Assembly: GCA_946478645.1 (NCBI GenBank)
Contig: CAMLCW010000250.1
Span: forward strand, 1 to 7,727
DNA length: 7,727 nt
Direction of reading: 5' to 3'
From: an uncultured Variovorax sp.
Lineage (GTDB): Bacteria; Pseudomonadota; Gammaproteobacteria; Burkholderiales; Burkholderiaceae
Part shown: piece by piece, positions 1 to 5,736 of the stretch
Position numbering within the stretch: position 1 is the stretch's first letter
How the letters are laid out: each line of letters starts with the position of its first letter
The notes under the pieces: generated by a model
Databases searched by the model: none
Seen by the model: the letters and a program-made list of their open reading frames with translations, nothing else
What the model was told of the DNA's origin: nothing
Program-made: the position numbers and the translations under genes

Positions 1-617
1 CGCTCGGGCCCGACCGGCTCGCCGATGCGGCGCTGCGCGCGCGGCTCGTCGAACGCGTGGCGGACTACATCGCCTTTCGCGCGCGCAGCTTCTCGGCACC
101 CCGCGAAGGCGGCGCCTCGCTGCAGGCGCTGCACGACGCGGCCCGGCACAACGGCCTCGAGGCGCTCGGCAACCGGGGCGCGGCCGCGTGGGACCACCAT
201 GGCCGCGAGGCGGCGCGGCTGCAATCGCGCGTGCGCCCGGTGCGCACCGACAACCGCATGCATGCGTGGGAATGGCTCGCAGACGGCAACCGGCTGCTCA
301 AGACCGATGCGGTCGACCACCATGCGGGGCACGACCTCGTGGGCTGCCAGGATCCGGCCTGGGACGTGGCGGGCGCGATCGCCGAGTTCAGCCTCGGCGG
401 CACCGAAAGCCGCCGGCTGGTGGAAGGCTTGGCGCGGCGCGGCTGCGCGATCGACGCGGCGCTGCTGCGCTTCTGCGTGCCGGCGTACCTTGGGTTCCAG
501 CTCGGGCACTTCCATCTCGCGGCACAGGACGCCACGGCCGGCCCCGAAAGAACATGCCTTGCGCTGCACGCCGACCGCTATGCGCAGATGCTGCAGCACC
601 GCCTCGCCGACGGCTGA
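1..617 (+). CDS. Partial protein, possibly APH/kinase-like fold (5' end outside window)
   Basis: The frame is open from the left edge (first full codon at base 3) to a TGA at 615-617, so only the C-terminal ~204 residues are present; an internal ATG at 57 is not taken as the start. The middle holds TDNRMHAWEWL (from base 246), then LLKTDAVDHHAGHDLVG and QDPAWDVAGAIAEF. The order and spacing resemble the catalytic loop, metal-binding Asp and 'GDPAxDLA' helix of aminoglycoside phosphotransferase-like kinases. However, the usual HGDxHxxN loop is not present in standard form, so the fold is an inference and any substrate is unknown. The rest is mainly helical with no obvious membrane segment. The gene lies upstream of the ZIP gene but is separated from it by 222 bases and a terminator-like hairpin, so the two are probably separate units. 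That it is a real gene is fairly sure; its function is not. Confidence 0.6.
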   Translation, partial: LGPDRLADAALRARLVERVADYIAFRARSFSAPREGGASLQALHDAARHNGLEALGNRGAAAWDHHGREAARLQSRVRPVRTDNRMHAWEWLADGNRLLKTDAVDHHAGHDLVGCQDPAWDVAGAIAEFSLGGTESRRLVEGLARRGCAIDAALLRFCVPAYLGFQLGHFHLAAQDATAGPERTCLALHADRYAQMLQHRLADG

Positions 618-717
618 GCGAACCAAAGCGTTCAGTGCCTCGCCGCATGTAGTCTGCATTTGCAGCCCACACGAGAAACGCTCCTACGTACCACGGCAGT
701 CGCCGCACCGAATCTGC

Positions 718-776
718 AGCCAGGGTGAAAAGACACCGGCTCGACAACCTTTTTTGTTTTCTCTCGTGGGTGCGAG
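718..776 (+). other. Two small hairpins in the ZIP leader region
   Basis: This lies inside the 222-base gap between the kinase-like gene and the ZIP gene. Bases 718-721 plus 724-727 can pair with 734-741 (AGCC, bulged AG, GGTG, loop AAAAGA, CACC, GGCT). Bases 763-767 pair with 772-776 (CTCGT, loop GGGT, GCGAG, with one G-T pair). An unusually T-rich patch (about 748-760) sits between them. I do not recognise the conserved core of a yybP-ykoY manganese riboswitch or a NiCo riboswitch here. This could be a structured mRNA leader or chance folding. Confidence 0.3.
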
Positions 777-778
777 TT

Positions 779-813
779 GGGCGGCGGCCTTGACGGTCGC
801 CGCTCCTTTTTTT
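779..813 (+). terminator. Intrinsic terminator or attenuator just before the ZIP start
   Basis: Bases 779-789 (GGGCGGCGGCC) can pair along their whole length with 795-805 (GGTCGCCGCTC), with two G-T pairs, leaving a five-base loop TTGAC. One C is followed by seven T (807-813). This is a textbook Rho-independent terminator on the plus strand. It could end transcription of the upstream gene. Its T-run ends only 26 bases before the ZIP ATG, and no convincing promoter fits between them, so it may instead lie inside the ZIP leader as an attenuator. The 3' arm heptamer TCGCCGC (797-803) also occurs at 700-706 and could compete for the 5' arm. Confidence 0.65.
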
Positions 814-839
814 GCGGACACCTTTCTTATCGTTCCAAG

Positions 840-1745
840 ATGACGACCCTCGAACTGCTGTTCGCACGCGCCAACCGGCGGCGGTCCTGGCGCCGGTTGC
901 TCGGCCTTTGCATCGTTGCGGCCGGCCTGGTCTTTCTTGCGCTCGAAGCGTTCGAGGCGGTGGCATTGGGCGATGCCCGCGTGCGCGGCGCGCTGCTCGG
1001 CGGTTCGCTCGCCGCGCTGGCCACGGCGCTCGGCACGCTGCCGGTGCTGCTGTCGCACCAGTTCTCGCAGCGCAGCTTCGACACCATGCTCGGCTTCGGC
1101 GCCGGCGTGATGCTCGCGGCCACCTCGTTCTCGCTCGTCATCCCCGCGCTCGAGGCGGCCGGTGCGCAGGGCTTCGGTTCCTGGGGCGCGGGCGGCATCG
1201 TGGGCGGCGGCGTGCTGCTGGGCGCGGCGCTGCTGCTGGCGATCGACCGCGTCGTGCCGCACGAGCATTTCATCAAGGGCGTCGAAGGGCCGCCGGCCAT
1301 CAAGCTCAAGCGCGTCTGGCTCTTCGTGCTGGCGATCGCGCTGCACAACCTGCCCGAGGGCCTGGCGATCGGCGTGGCCTTCGCGGGCTCCGACCCGGTG
1401 GCCGCCACCGCGCTCGCCACCGGCATCTCGATCCAGGACGTGCCCGAGGGCATGGTCGTCGCGCTCGCGCTGCGCGGCGTGGGCTACGGCCGGCTCGCAT
1501 CGGCGAGCCTGGGCGTGGCGTCGGGGCTGGTGGAGCCGGTGATGGCGGTGCTCGGCGCCACGCTGGTGACGCTGACCGCGAGCCTTTTGCCCTGGGGCCT
1601 GGCGCTCGCGGCCGGCGCGATGCTGTTCGTCATCAGCCACGAGATCATTCCCGAGTCGCACCGCCAGGGCCACGAAGCCTTCGCCACCGGCGGGCTGATG
1701 CTCGGCTTCGTCGTGATGATGGTGCTCGACACCGCGCTCGGATGA
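840..1745 (+). CDS. ZIP-family divalent metal transporter (GufA/BbZIP-type)
   Basis: This 301-residue inner-membrane protein probably imports zinc, iron or manganese. The transport helices carry the signature metal ligands: HNLPEG (His169, Asn170, Glu173) and QDVPEG (Gln199, Asp200, Glu203), plus Met91, Glu232 in GLVEP and His267-Glu268. From memory of Bordetella bronchiseptica BbZIP, whose structure defined a two-metal centre, these fall at a constant offset of eight from its Met99, His177, Asn178, Glu181, Gln207, Asp208, Glu211 and Glu240. The Gln-Asp in the second motif marks the GufA branch rather than ZupT. A first hydrophobic helix (about 21-42) follows an Arg-rich N-terminus, and a PHEH loop (140-143) precedes the fourth transport helix. 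The ATG at 840 has only a weak ribosome site; an in-frame TTG at 777 overlaps the terminator hairpin and is unlikely. The C-terminus (LDTALG) also matches the family end. The stop overlaps the possible start of the next gene. The metal is not determinable from sequence. Confidence 0.93.
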   Translation: MTTLELLFARANRRRSWRRLLGLCIVAAGLVFLALEAFEAVALGDARVRGALLGGSLAALATALGTLPVLLSHQFSQRSFDTMLGFGAGVMLAATSFSLVIPALEAAGAQGFGSWGAGGIVGGGVLLGAALLLAIDRVVPHEHFIKGVEGPPAIKLKRVWLFVLAIALHNLPEGLAIGVAFAGSDPVAATALATGISIQDVPEGMVVALALRGVGYGRLASASLGVASGLVEPVMAVLGATLVTLTASLLPWGLALAAGAMLFVISHEIIPESHRQGHEAFATGGLMLGFVVMMVLDTALG

Positions 1746-1756
1746 AGAGGCGGGCC

Positions 1757-2020
1757 ATGACCGCGCTCGACCTGCTCAACCTCGATGTGCTGCTCGCGCG
1801 CAGCGTGCTGCTGCGCACCGACTACATGCAGGCGCAGGACCGCGTGCGCCAGGCGCTGGCCCGGCGCCACGGCGAGGCCGGCCAGCACGGCGCGTCGGAG
1901 GAAGACTTCGACGACCTCGTGGTGGCCATGACCCGCTCGCTCGCGGCCGACGCGCGCTACCTGTGCACGCTGGCGGTGACGGTGCGCTGCATCATCGAGC
2001 GGGCCAAGACCTCCGTTTAG
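1757..2020 (+). CDS. Small helical protein of unknown function, coupled to the ZIP gene
   Basis: An 87-residue protein begins MTALDLLNL. The ATG at 1757 is preferred because GAAGAGG (1744-1750) sits six bases upstream as a ribosome site. An in-frame ATG at 1742 overlaps the ZIP stop as ATGA and would add five residues (MKRRA). Either way translation is probably coupled to the ZIP gene. The protein is predicted to be mostly alpha-helical and soluble. It has an Arg/Gln-rich middle (about 20-40), an acidic SEEDFDDL stretch (48-54) and two cysteines (Cys70, Cys78) in a hydrophobic C-terminal helix. I recognise no family. Its position suggests a role with the transporter, but it could be a separate function in the same transcript. 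The stop overlaps the convergent minus-strand gene by three bases. Confidence 0.65.
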   Translation: MTALDLLNLDVLLARSVLLRTDYMQAQDRVRQALARRHGEAGQHGASEEDFDDLVVAMTRSLAADARYLCTLAVTVRCIIERAKTSV

Positions 2021-2040
2021 CTTCCGAGTGCAGGCTTGGC
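2003..2040. other. Inverted repeat spanning overlapping convergent stops
   Basis: GCCAAG (2003-2008) and CCT (2010-2012) face AGG (2032-2034) and CTTGGC (2035-2040), giving a nine-pair stem with one bulged A and a 19-base loop. The plus-strand TAG (2018-2020) and the minus-strand TAA (complement of 2017-2019) lie in the loop. There is no T-run on either side, so it would be a weak or non-classical two-way terminator. Both arms are coding (each protein has Ala-Lys near its end), so the symmetry may be coincidental. Confidence 0.3.
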
Positions 2041-2490
2041 GATCATCAGCCAGAACAGCGCCAGGAACAGGAAGAACGCCGGCACGCCGAGCGCCACCCA
2101 CCACTTGAAGAGCAGCCAGTAGCGCGGCGGCAGCGGCCTGCCCTCGCGCGCGGCCTCGGCGGCCAGGTCGCGCAGGCGCATCTGCAGCCAGACCACGGGC
2201 AGCCAGCAGGCGATCGCGAGCGCGTAGCAGACGATCGACGCCTTGAGCCACGGCGTGGAGAGTGGCAGGCCCATGCGCTGCACGAGCATGAAGCCGGTGA
2301 CCGGCTGCAGCACCGCGGTGGTCGCGGTGAAGAGCCAGTCGGCGCGCACCACCATGCGCGCCACCACCGCCACCGCGCGCACGTCGCGCGACAAGGTGGT
2401 CGCAAGCAGGTAGAAGGCCGAGCCGATGCCCGTGCCGAACAGCAGCGTGGACGAGATCACGTGGACGTATTTCAGGACGAAGTATTCCAT
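2017..2490 (-). CDS. DUF2269-type four-helix inner-membrane protein
   Basis: This 157-residue integral membrane protein has helices at about 7-31, 53-71, 83-104 and 129-151. The opening LKYVHVISSTLLFGTGIG, with a His in a first helix rich in small residues, and the four-helix layout with a basic loop before helix 4 (about 105-128) fit the DUF2269 family, whose function is not established. The start at 2490 is supported by a strong ribosome site (AAGGAG) about a dozen bases upstream, inside the end of the SDR gene, which it overlaps by 19 bases. It is the last gene of the minus-strand cluster. The same frame stays open far upstream, antisense-free but in the wrong frame of the SDR gene, so no fusion is implied. 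The family assignment is from pattern memory and is moderately sure. Confidence 0.85.
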   Translation of the reverse strand: MEYFVLKYVHVISSTLLFGTGIGSAFYLLATTLSRDVRAVAVVARMVVRADWLFTATTAVLQPVTGFMLVQRMGLPLSTPWLKASIVCYALAIACWLPVVWLQMRLRDLAAEAAREGRPLPPRYWLLFKWWVALGVPAFFLFLALFWLMIAKPALGS

Positions 2491-3824
2491 GGCGGCTTGT
2501 TCTCCTTCTGCTTCGGTCGGCGGGGCGGCTCCATCGCCCAGAGCAGCGCGATGGCGGCGGCCATCGGCACGTTCTTCGACAGCGGGCCGAAGGGGTGGAG
2601 CCAGAACTCGGGCATGGCCCAGGTGATGGCGGCCGTGTAGAAGGCCATCAATGCGAGCTGCAGCGGCCACAGCAGGCGCGCGCGCCAGGCGGCCGACAGC
2701 GCCACCGTGCCGACGCCGAGCGCCAGGTCGAACAGCGCCGCGCCGTTGAGCAGCCATTCGGCCAGCGCGCCGTGCGCGCCCACGCGCGCGAGCAGCGCCA
2801 GGCTCTGGTCGCGCGGATAAAGGCCGATCGACACCACGAAGGTCCAGATCCACACGGCCGCCACCGACCAGCGCAAGAGCGGCAGCATCCACTGCAGCCA
2901 CGCAGTGCGCCGCAGCGCCTCGGCAGCTTGCGCCGGCACGAAGCCGCGGTGCGAGCGCGGCGGCCGCCCGAGCCACAGCGCGAACTCGTCGGCCGGCGCC
3001 GCATTGCCCTGGAGCAGCATGCCCGCGGTGTCGGCATCGAGGAAGCTGCCCCGCCAGTGCCCCGCGAGCCGCGCGCCGAAGCGGAACAGGCCTTCGGGCA
3101 GCGGCAGCACCCAGGCGCCGCGCGCATGGCCGAGCTGGCGGCGCAGGTCGGCCAGGTAGTCGCCGAAGCGCACCGGCTCGGGCCCGACGAAGGCGATGGC
3201 GCGGCTGCGCACGGGGCGCGCCTCGGCCAGCGCGGCCACGCCCGCGACCACGTCGTGCAGATGCACCGGCTGCACCTGCTGGCGCCCGCCGCCCGGCAGC
3301 GCGAGCAGCGGCATCACGGCCAGCGCGGCGAACAACCGGGCGCTCGCGCCCTCGTCGCCCCAGACCAGCGACGGCTGCACGATGGCCGAGGCCACGCGGC
3401 ACTCGCGCAGGTGCCGGTCGGCGGCGCCCTTGCTGCGGTGGTAGGCACTCTCGGCGCTCACCGCGGCGCCGAGCGCCGAGACCTGGATGACGAGCGCGGC
3501 GCCCACGGCGGCGCAGGCGTCGAAGAGCTGCACCGGCGCAAGGTGATGGATCGCGTCGAACTCGCCCTGGCTGCGCTCGCGCAGCACGCCGGCCGCATTG
3601 ATGACCACGTCGCCGGCGCGCAGATGGGCGGCCCAGAACGACGCGGGCGGCACCTGCATCAGGTCGGCGCCGAGCCACTGCGTGTGCGACTGCGGCCAGG
3701 TGGCTTCGGCGCGCGCCCGCTCGGGGTCGCGCGCGGTGCACAGCAGATCGGCGCCGCGCGCCGCGAAGGCGGCGGCGAATGCGCGGCCCAGAAAGCCCGA
3801 GGCACCGGCGATCACCACGCGCAT
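2472..3824 (-). CDS. SDR NAD(P)-binding protein fused to a C-terminal DoxX-like membrane domain
   Basis: A 450-residue two-part protein. Residues 1 to about 290 form an atypical/extended short-chain dehydrogenase (NAD-dependent epimerase-like) domain: nucleotide-binding motif GASGFLG (7-13), VINAAGV (74-80), Ser116 and the Tyr128-x-x-x-Lys132 pair (YHRSK), so it could be catalytically competent. Residues about 310-435 are four hydrophobic segments of the DoxX-like type, with a characteristic YPRDQSLALLARVG loop (336-349) and HPFGPLSKNVP (410-420) before the last helix. This SDR-DoxX architecture is known in proteobacteria, but to my knowledge its substrate is not. The membrane domain would anchor the enzyme to the inner membrane, possibly near quinones; that is inference. 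The ATG at 3824 has AAAGG about seven bases upstream. The C-terminal tail (KENKPPWNTSS) is encoded across the start of the DUF2269 gene, which argues for coupled translation. Confidence 0.88.
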   Translation of the reverse strand: MRVVIAGASGFLGRAFAAAFAARGADLLCTARDPERARAEATWPQSHTQWLGADLMQVPPASFWAAHLRAGDVVINAAGVLRERSQGEFDAIHHLAPVQLFDACAAVGAALVIQVSALGAAVSAESAYHRSKGAADRHLRECRVASAIVQPSLVWGDEGASARLFAALAVMPLLALPGGGRQQVQPVHLHDVVAGVAALAEARPVRSRAIAFVGPEPVRFGDYLADLRRQLGHARGAWVLPLPEGLFRFGARLAGHWRGSFLDADTAGMLLQGNAAPADEFALWLGRPPRSHRGFVPAQAAEALRRTAWLQWMLPLLRWSVAAVWIWTFVVSIGLYPRDQSLALLARVGAHGALAEWLLNGAALFDLALGVGTVALSAAWRARLLWPLQLALMAFYTAAITWAMPEFWLHPFGPLSKNVPMAAAIALLWAMEPPRRPKQKENKPPWNTSS

Positions 3825-3857
3825 GGCCGGCCTTTCGTCACCATGCGGCGGCCATCT

Positions 3858-4388
3858 TCAAGGCCGCGGCGGGCGGTTGGCGACCGCGCAGCCGAGCGCC
3901 AGGCCGACCGCAAAACTCGCGTAGACCGTGGCCATGGCCGTGCGGGACAGGTGGTGCTCGAACCCGGGCGTCAGCCGGCGCGGCGTCGCGAGATAGTCGA
4001 CGGCGCAGGCCGTGGCCGCCGCGACGCCGGCACCCGACAACGCCGCGGGCACCGACTGCGCGGGCCTGCGGTTGGCGTGGAGCCAGGCGTAGAGCACCGC
4101 CCAGAAGGTGGCCGAGCCGTGGTGGATGGCATAGCCGATCAGCGTGTGGCGCAGCGACGGCGACTTGCGCAGCAGCGCGGTGCGGTCCCATATCCAGTGG
4201 CTGGTCGCGTTGGTCGGCGCGCTGGCGCTGGCGACCTGCCGGCGCCCGCACACCGACAGCGCGATCGTCGAGGCCACGCTGGCAAAGGCGCCCGCGATCA
4301 GGCCCGTGCGCAGCGCCGAGCGGCGCAGCGGCGAGGCGCCCGCGCCGGTGGCGGACGAAGACAGTTGCGGATGGTCTGGCTGCGGCAT
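3858..4388 (-). CDS. Four-helix membrane protein of unknown function
   Basis: A 176-residue protein (MPQPDHPQ start) with hydrophobic segments at about 27-47, 82-104, 113-131 and 150-170. Notable stretches are TNATSHWIWD (59-68) between helices 1 and 2, YAIHHGSATFWAVLY (86-100) in helix 2 with a His pair, and a short GFEHHLS loop (142-148) with another His pair before helix 4. I recall similar unnamed proteins in Burkholderiales with the NATSHW and IHHxxxxFWA motifs, but no function. The ATG at 4388 lacks a clear ribosome site. The frame stays open upstream to 4622, but that part has poor composition and overlaps the divergent gene, so 4388 is the best start. Only 33 bases separate it from the SDR-DoxX gene, so it probably heads that transcript. 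The clustered histidines could bind metal or heme, which is speculation. Confidence 0.7.
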   Translation of the reverse strand: MPQPDHPQLSSSATGAGASPLRRSALRTGLIAGAFASVASTIALSVCGRRQVASASAPTNATSHWIWDRTALLRKSPSLRHTLIGYAIHHGSATFWAVLYAWLHANRRPAQSVPAALSGAGVAAATACAVDYLATPRRLTPGFEHHLSRTAMATVYASFAVGLALGCAVANRPPRP

Positions 4389-4542
4389 GCGCGGAGCATC
4401 GCCGCAGCGCCGGCGCACGCGCGTGCGATGCGGAGCACGCCCGCGTAGGCAGGCATCGCCAGGGAGCCGAGCCGCTGGCCGACACCCCGCCCGCGCCCCC
4501 GGGGGCAGCGTGGTGGCACTGCATTGAAGGGGTGAACCGAGA
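4389..4542. promoter_or_regulatory. Divergent intergenic region with GC-rich palindromes
   Basis: These 154 bases separate the membrane-protein cluster (minus) from the small single-pass protein (plus) and must hold both promoters, though I cannot pick out convincing -35/-10 pairs. They contain a perfect 14-base palindrome CGCACGCGCGTGCG (4414-4427), a flanking inverted pair GCATCGC (4396-4402) / GCGATGC (4425-4431), a direct repeat GCGGAGCA (4391-4398 and 4430-4437), and a 12-base palindrome GCCCCCGGGGGC (4495-4506). The last resembles GC-rich intergenic repeats I associate with Comamonadaceae. High GC makes such matches less surprising. Confidence 0.4.
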
Positions 4543-4779
4543 ATGATGAAGACCCAACAAGCCAAGAGCGACGAGCGCGACAACAAGCGCGTGTTCCGCT
4601 GGGGCATCGGCGCGGCGATCACGGTGCTGCTGCTGGCGCTGCTCTACAACCTGCTGATCCAGACGCGCGAGGAAGGGCCGGTCAAGCCCGAGACCCCGAC
4701 GCAGCCCGCGCCGCAGGTACAGACCACGCCCGGCACGGGCAGCGCACCGGCCGCGCCGGGCAGTCCGACACGTCCTTAG
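4543..4779 (+). CDS. Small single-pass membrane protein with Pro/Thr-rich tail
   Basis: A 78-residue protein with a charged N-terminal stretch (KTQQAKSDERDNKRVFR, about 3-19), one hydrophobic helix (about 20-40, GIGAAITVLLLALLYNLLI) and a low-complexity Pro/Thr/Gln/Ala-rich tail (about 47-78). This suggests a short cytoplasmic head, one inner-membrane anchor and a disordered periplasmic tail. There are two adjacent start codons (4543 and 4546), and AAGGGG (4527-4532) about ten bases upstream serves as the ribosome site. I recognise no family. Its codon use fits its neighbours and it has a proper ribosome site, so it is probably real. It is divergent from the membrane-protein cluster and ends 15 bases before the stop of the convergent LysR gene. 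It could be a small partner protein or scaffold, but nothing in the sequence shows this. Confidence 0.7.
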   Translation: MMKTQQAKSDERDNKRVFRWGIGAAITVLLLALLYNLLIQTREEGPVKPETPTQPAPQVQTTPGTGSAPAAPGSPTRP

Positions 4780-4797
4780 CCGGGGTCCAAGCGGCTA
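4777..4797. terminator. Possible two-way hairpin between convergent genes
   Basis: TAGCCG (4777-4782) and CGGCTA (4792-4797) are a perfect six-base inverted repeat around a nine-base spacer. The arms contain the TAG stop of the small membrane protein gene on the plus strand and the TAG stop of the LysR gene on the minus strand. No T-run follows on either strand, so as a terminator it is weak. It occupies the whole 15-base gap between the convergent genes. Confidence 0.3.
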
Positions 4798-5736
4798 CCG
4801 CGGCGGCTTCGCCTTGGCGGCACGCCGCAGGCATTCGATGAGCTGCTGCGTGCTCGGCGTGCGCCTGCGGCCGCGCAGCGTGATGAGGCCGACCGGCGGC
4901 AGATCGATCGGCACCGCGACCGGCAGCACCTTGAGCATGCCCTGCCGCTCGAAATGTCGCGCCACCGATCGCGCCATGAAGGCCACCGCGTCGCGCTGCT
5001 GCACGAAGCTGACCTGCGCCAGGAACGAGGCCGATTCGATGATGTCGGCCGGCGGATGCACGCCGTCGCGGAAGAACATCTGGTCGAGCTTGACGCGCAG
5101 CGACGCCCAGGGCGGCGGCATCACGCAAGGCTCCTTCGCAAGCCCGGCGAAGTCGAGGCGGCGCTTCGACGCGAGCGCATGTCCGGGGCGCACCACCACC
5201 GCCATCGGCTCGGCATGCAGCGCCTCGGTATCGAGGTCGGGCGCGGCATAGCCGGGCTCGAGCCGGCCGACGAAGAGGTCGAGCTCGCCGAGGCGCAGCT
5301 TCGGCAGCAGGCGCGTGAGATCGCCCTCCTCGACCAGCACCGTGGTCTGCGCCGAGCGCGCCTTGAGCATCTCGACCGCACGCGCGAGCAGCACCGGCGT
5401 GGCGACCACCATCGCGCCCACGCTGGTGCGGCCCGCGGCACCGCTCGCGACCGCGGCGATCTCGTCGCGCGTGCGGTCGTAGTCGGCCAGCACCGAGCGC
5501 GCGAAGCGCACCACGCTGTCGCCGTAAGGCGTGGGCTCGGTGCCGCGCGTGGAGCGCTCGAACAGCGCGAGGCCGAACATGCGCTCGATCTCGGCGAGCG
5601 ACTTGGACACCGCGGGCTGCGTGACCGACAGGAACTCCGCGGCCCGGCCGAGGTGCCTGAACTGGTCGAGCGCCACGAGCATCTGCAGGTGGCGCAGCTT
5701 GAGGTTGCAACGAAGGACGCGGTCGATCTGGCTCAT
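4795..5736 (-). CDS. LysR-type transcriptional regulator (GbpR-like), probable regulator of the divergent sugar-acid genes
   Basis: A 313-residue protein of usual LysR length. Residues about 13-72 form the N-terminal winged helix-turn-helix, with the signature AAEFLSVTQPAVSKSLAEIE (32-51) and LFERSTRGTEPTPYG (58-72). The rest (about 100-305) is the periplasmic-binding-protein-like effector domain, with a family-typical GELDLFVGRL strand near the middle. The opening LKLRHLQMLVALDQFRHLGRAA and the effector-domain style recall the GbpR group, which includes regulators of sugar-binding-protein genes; the subgroup is inference. It is transcribed away from the Bug/dehydratase pair across a 123-base shared region, the usual LysR arrangement, so it likely controls that pair in response to a sugar acid and also represses itself. 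The ATG at 5736 has only a weak ribosome site (GAAAG). Confidence 0.93.
   Translation of the reverse strand: MSQIDRVLRCNLKLRHLQMLVALDQFRHLGRAAEFLSVTQPAVSKSLAEIERMFGLALFERSTRGTEPTPYGDSVVRFARSVLADYDRTRDEIAAVASGAAGRTSVGAMVVATPVLLARAVEMLKARSAQTTVLVEEGDLTRLLPKLRLGELDLFVGRLEPGYAAPDLDTEALHAEPMAVVVRPGHALASKRRLDFAGLAKEPCVMPPPWASLRVKLDQMFFRDGVHPPADIIESASFLAQVSFVQQRDAVAFMARSVARHFERQGMLKVLPVAVPIDLPPVGLITLRGRRRTPSTQQLIECLRRAAKAKPPR

Noticed and set aside
777..839. In-frame TTG at 777 as the ZIP start
   Set aside because: It falls at the base of the terminator-like hairpin and would add a Gly/Arg/Phe-rich stretch with no counterpart in the BbZIP-type family as I remember it.
617..840. Known metal riboswitch (yybP-ykoY or NiCo) ahead of the ZIP gene
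   Set aside because: The conserved cores I know for these classes are not visible, so only an unassigned structured leader is reported.
684..1673. Long minus-strand open frame opposite the ZIP gene
   Set aside because: The product is rich in Arg, His and Gln with no recognisable motif, and the plus-strand ZIP protein is unmistakable.
2017..3741. Apparent long fusion extending the DUF2269 frame upstream through the SDR gene
   Set aside because: The upstream part is the out-of-frame reading of the SDR-DoxX gene and is Arg/Ala-rich. A strong ribosome site before 2490 marks the true DUF2269 start.
2595..4448. Very long plus-strand open frame (about 617 codons) opposite the SDR-DoxX and membrane genes
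   Set aside because: Its translation is Arg/Gly/His/Gln-rich low-complexity without domains, and it is antisense to well-supported genes; this is typical of high-GC DNA.
4389..4622. N-terminal extension of the 176-residue membrane protein to 4622
   Set aside because: The added part overlaps the divergent small membrane protein gene and its control region, and has an Arg/Cys-rich composition unlike a real protein segment.
4682..5710. Second long minus-strand frame across the LysR gene
   Set aside because: It is an Arg/Ala/Pro-rich shadow in another frame; the LysR frame has clear HTH and effector-domain features.
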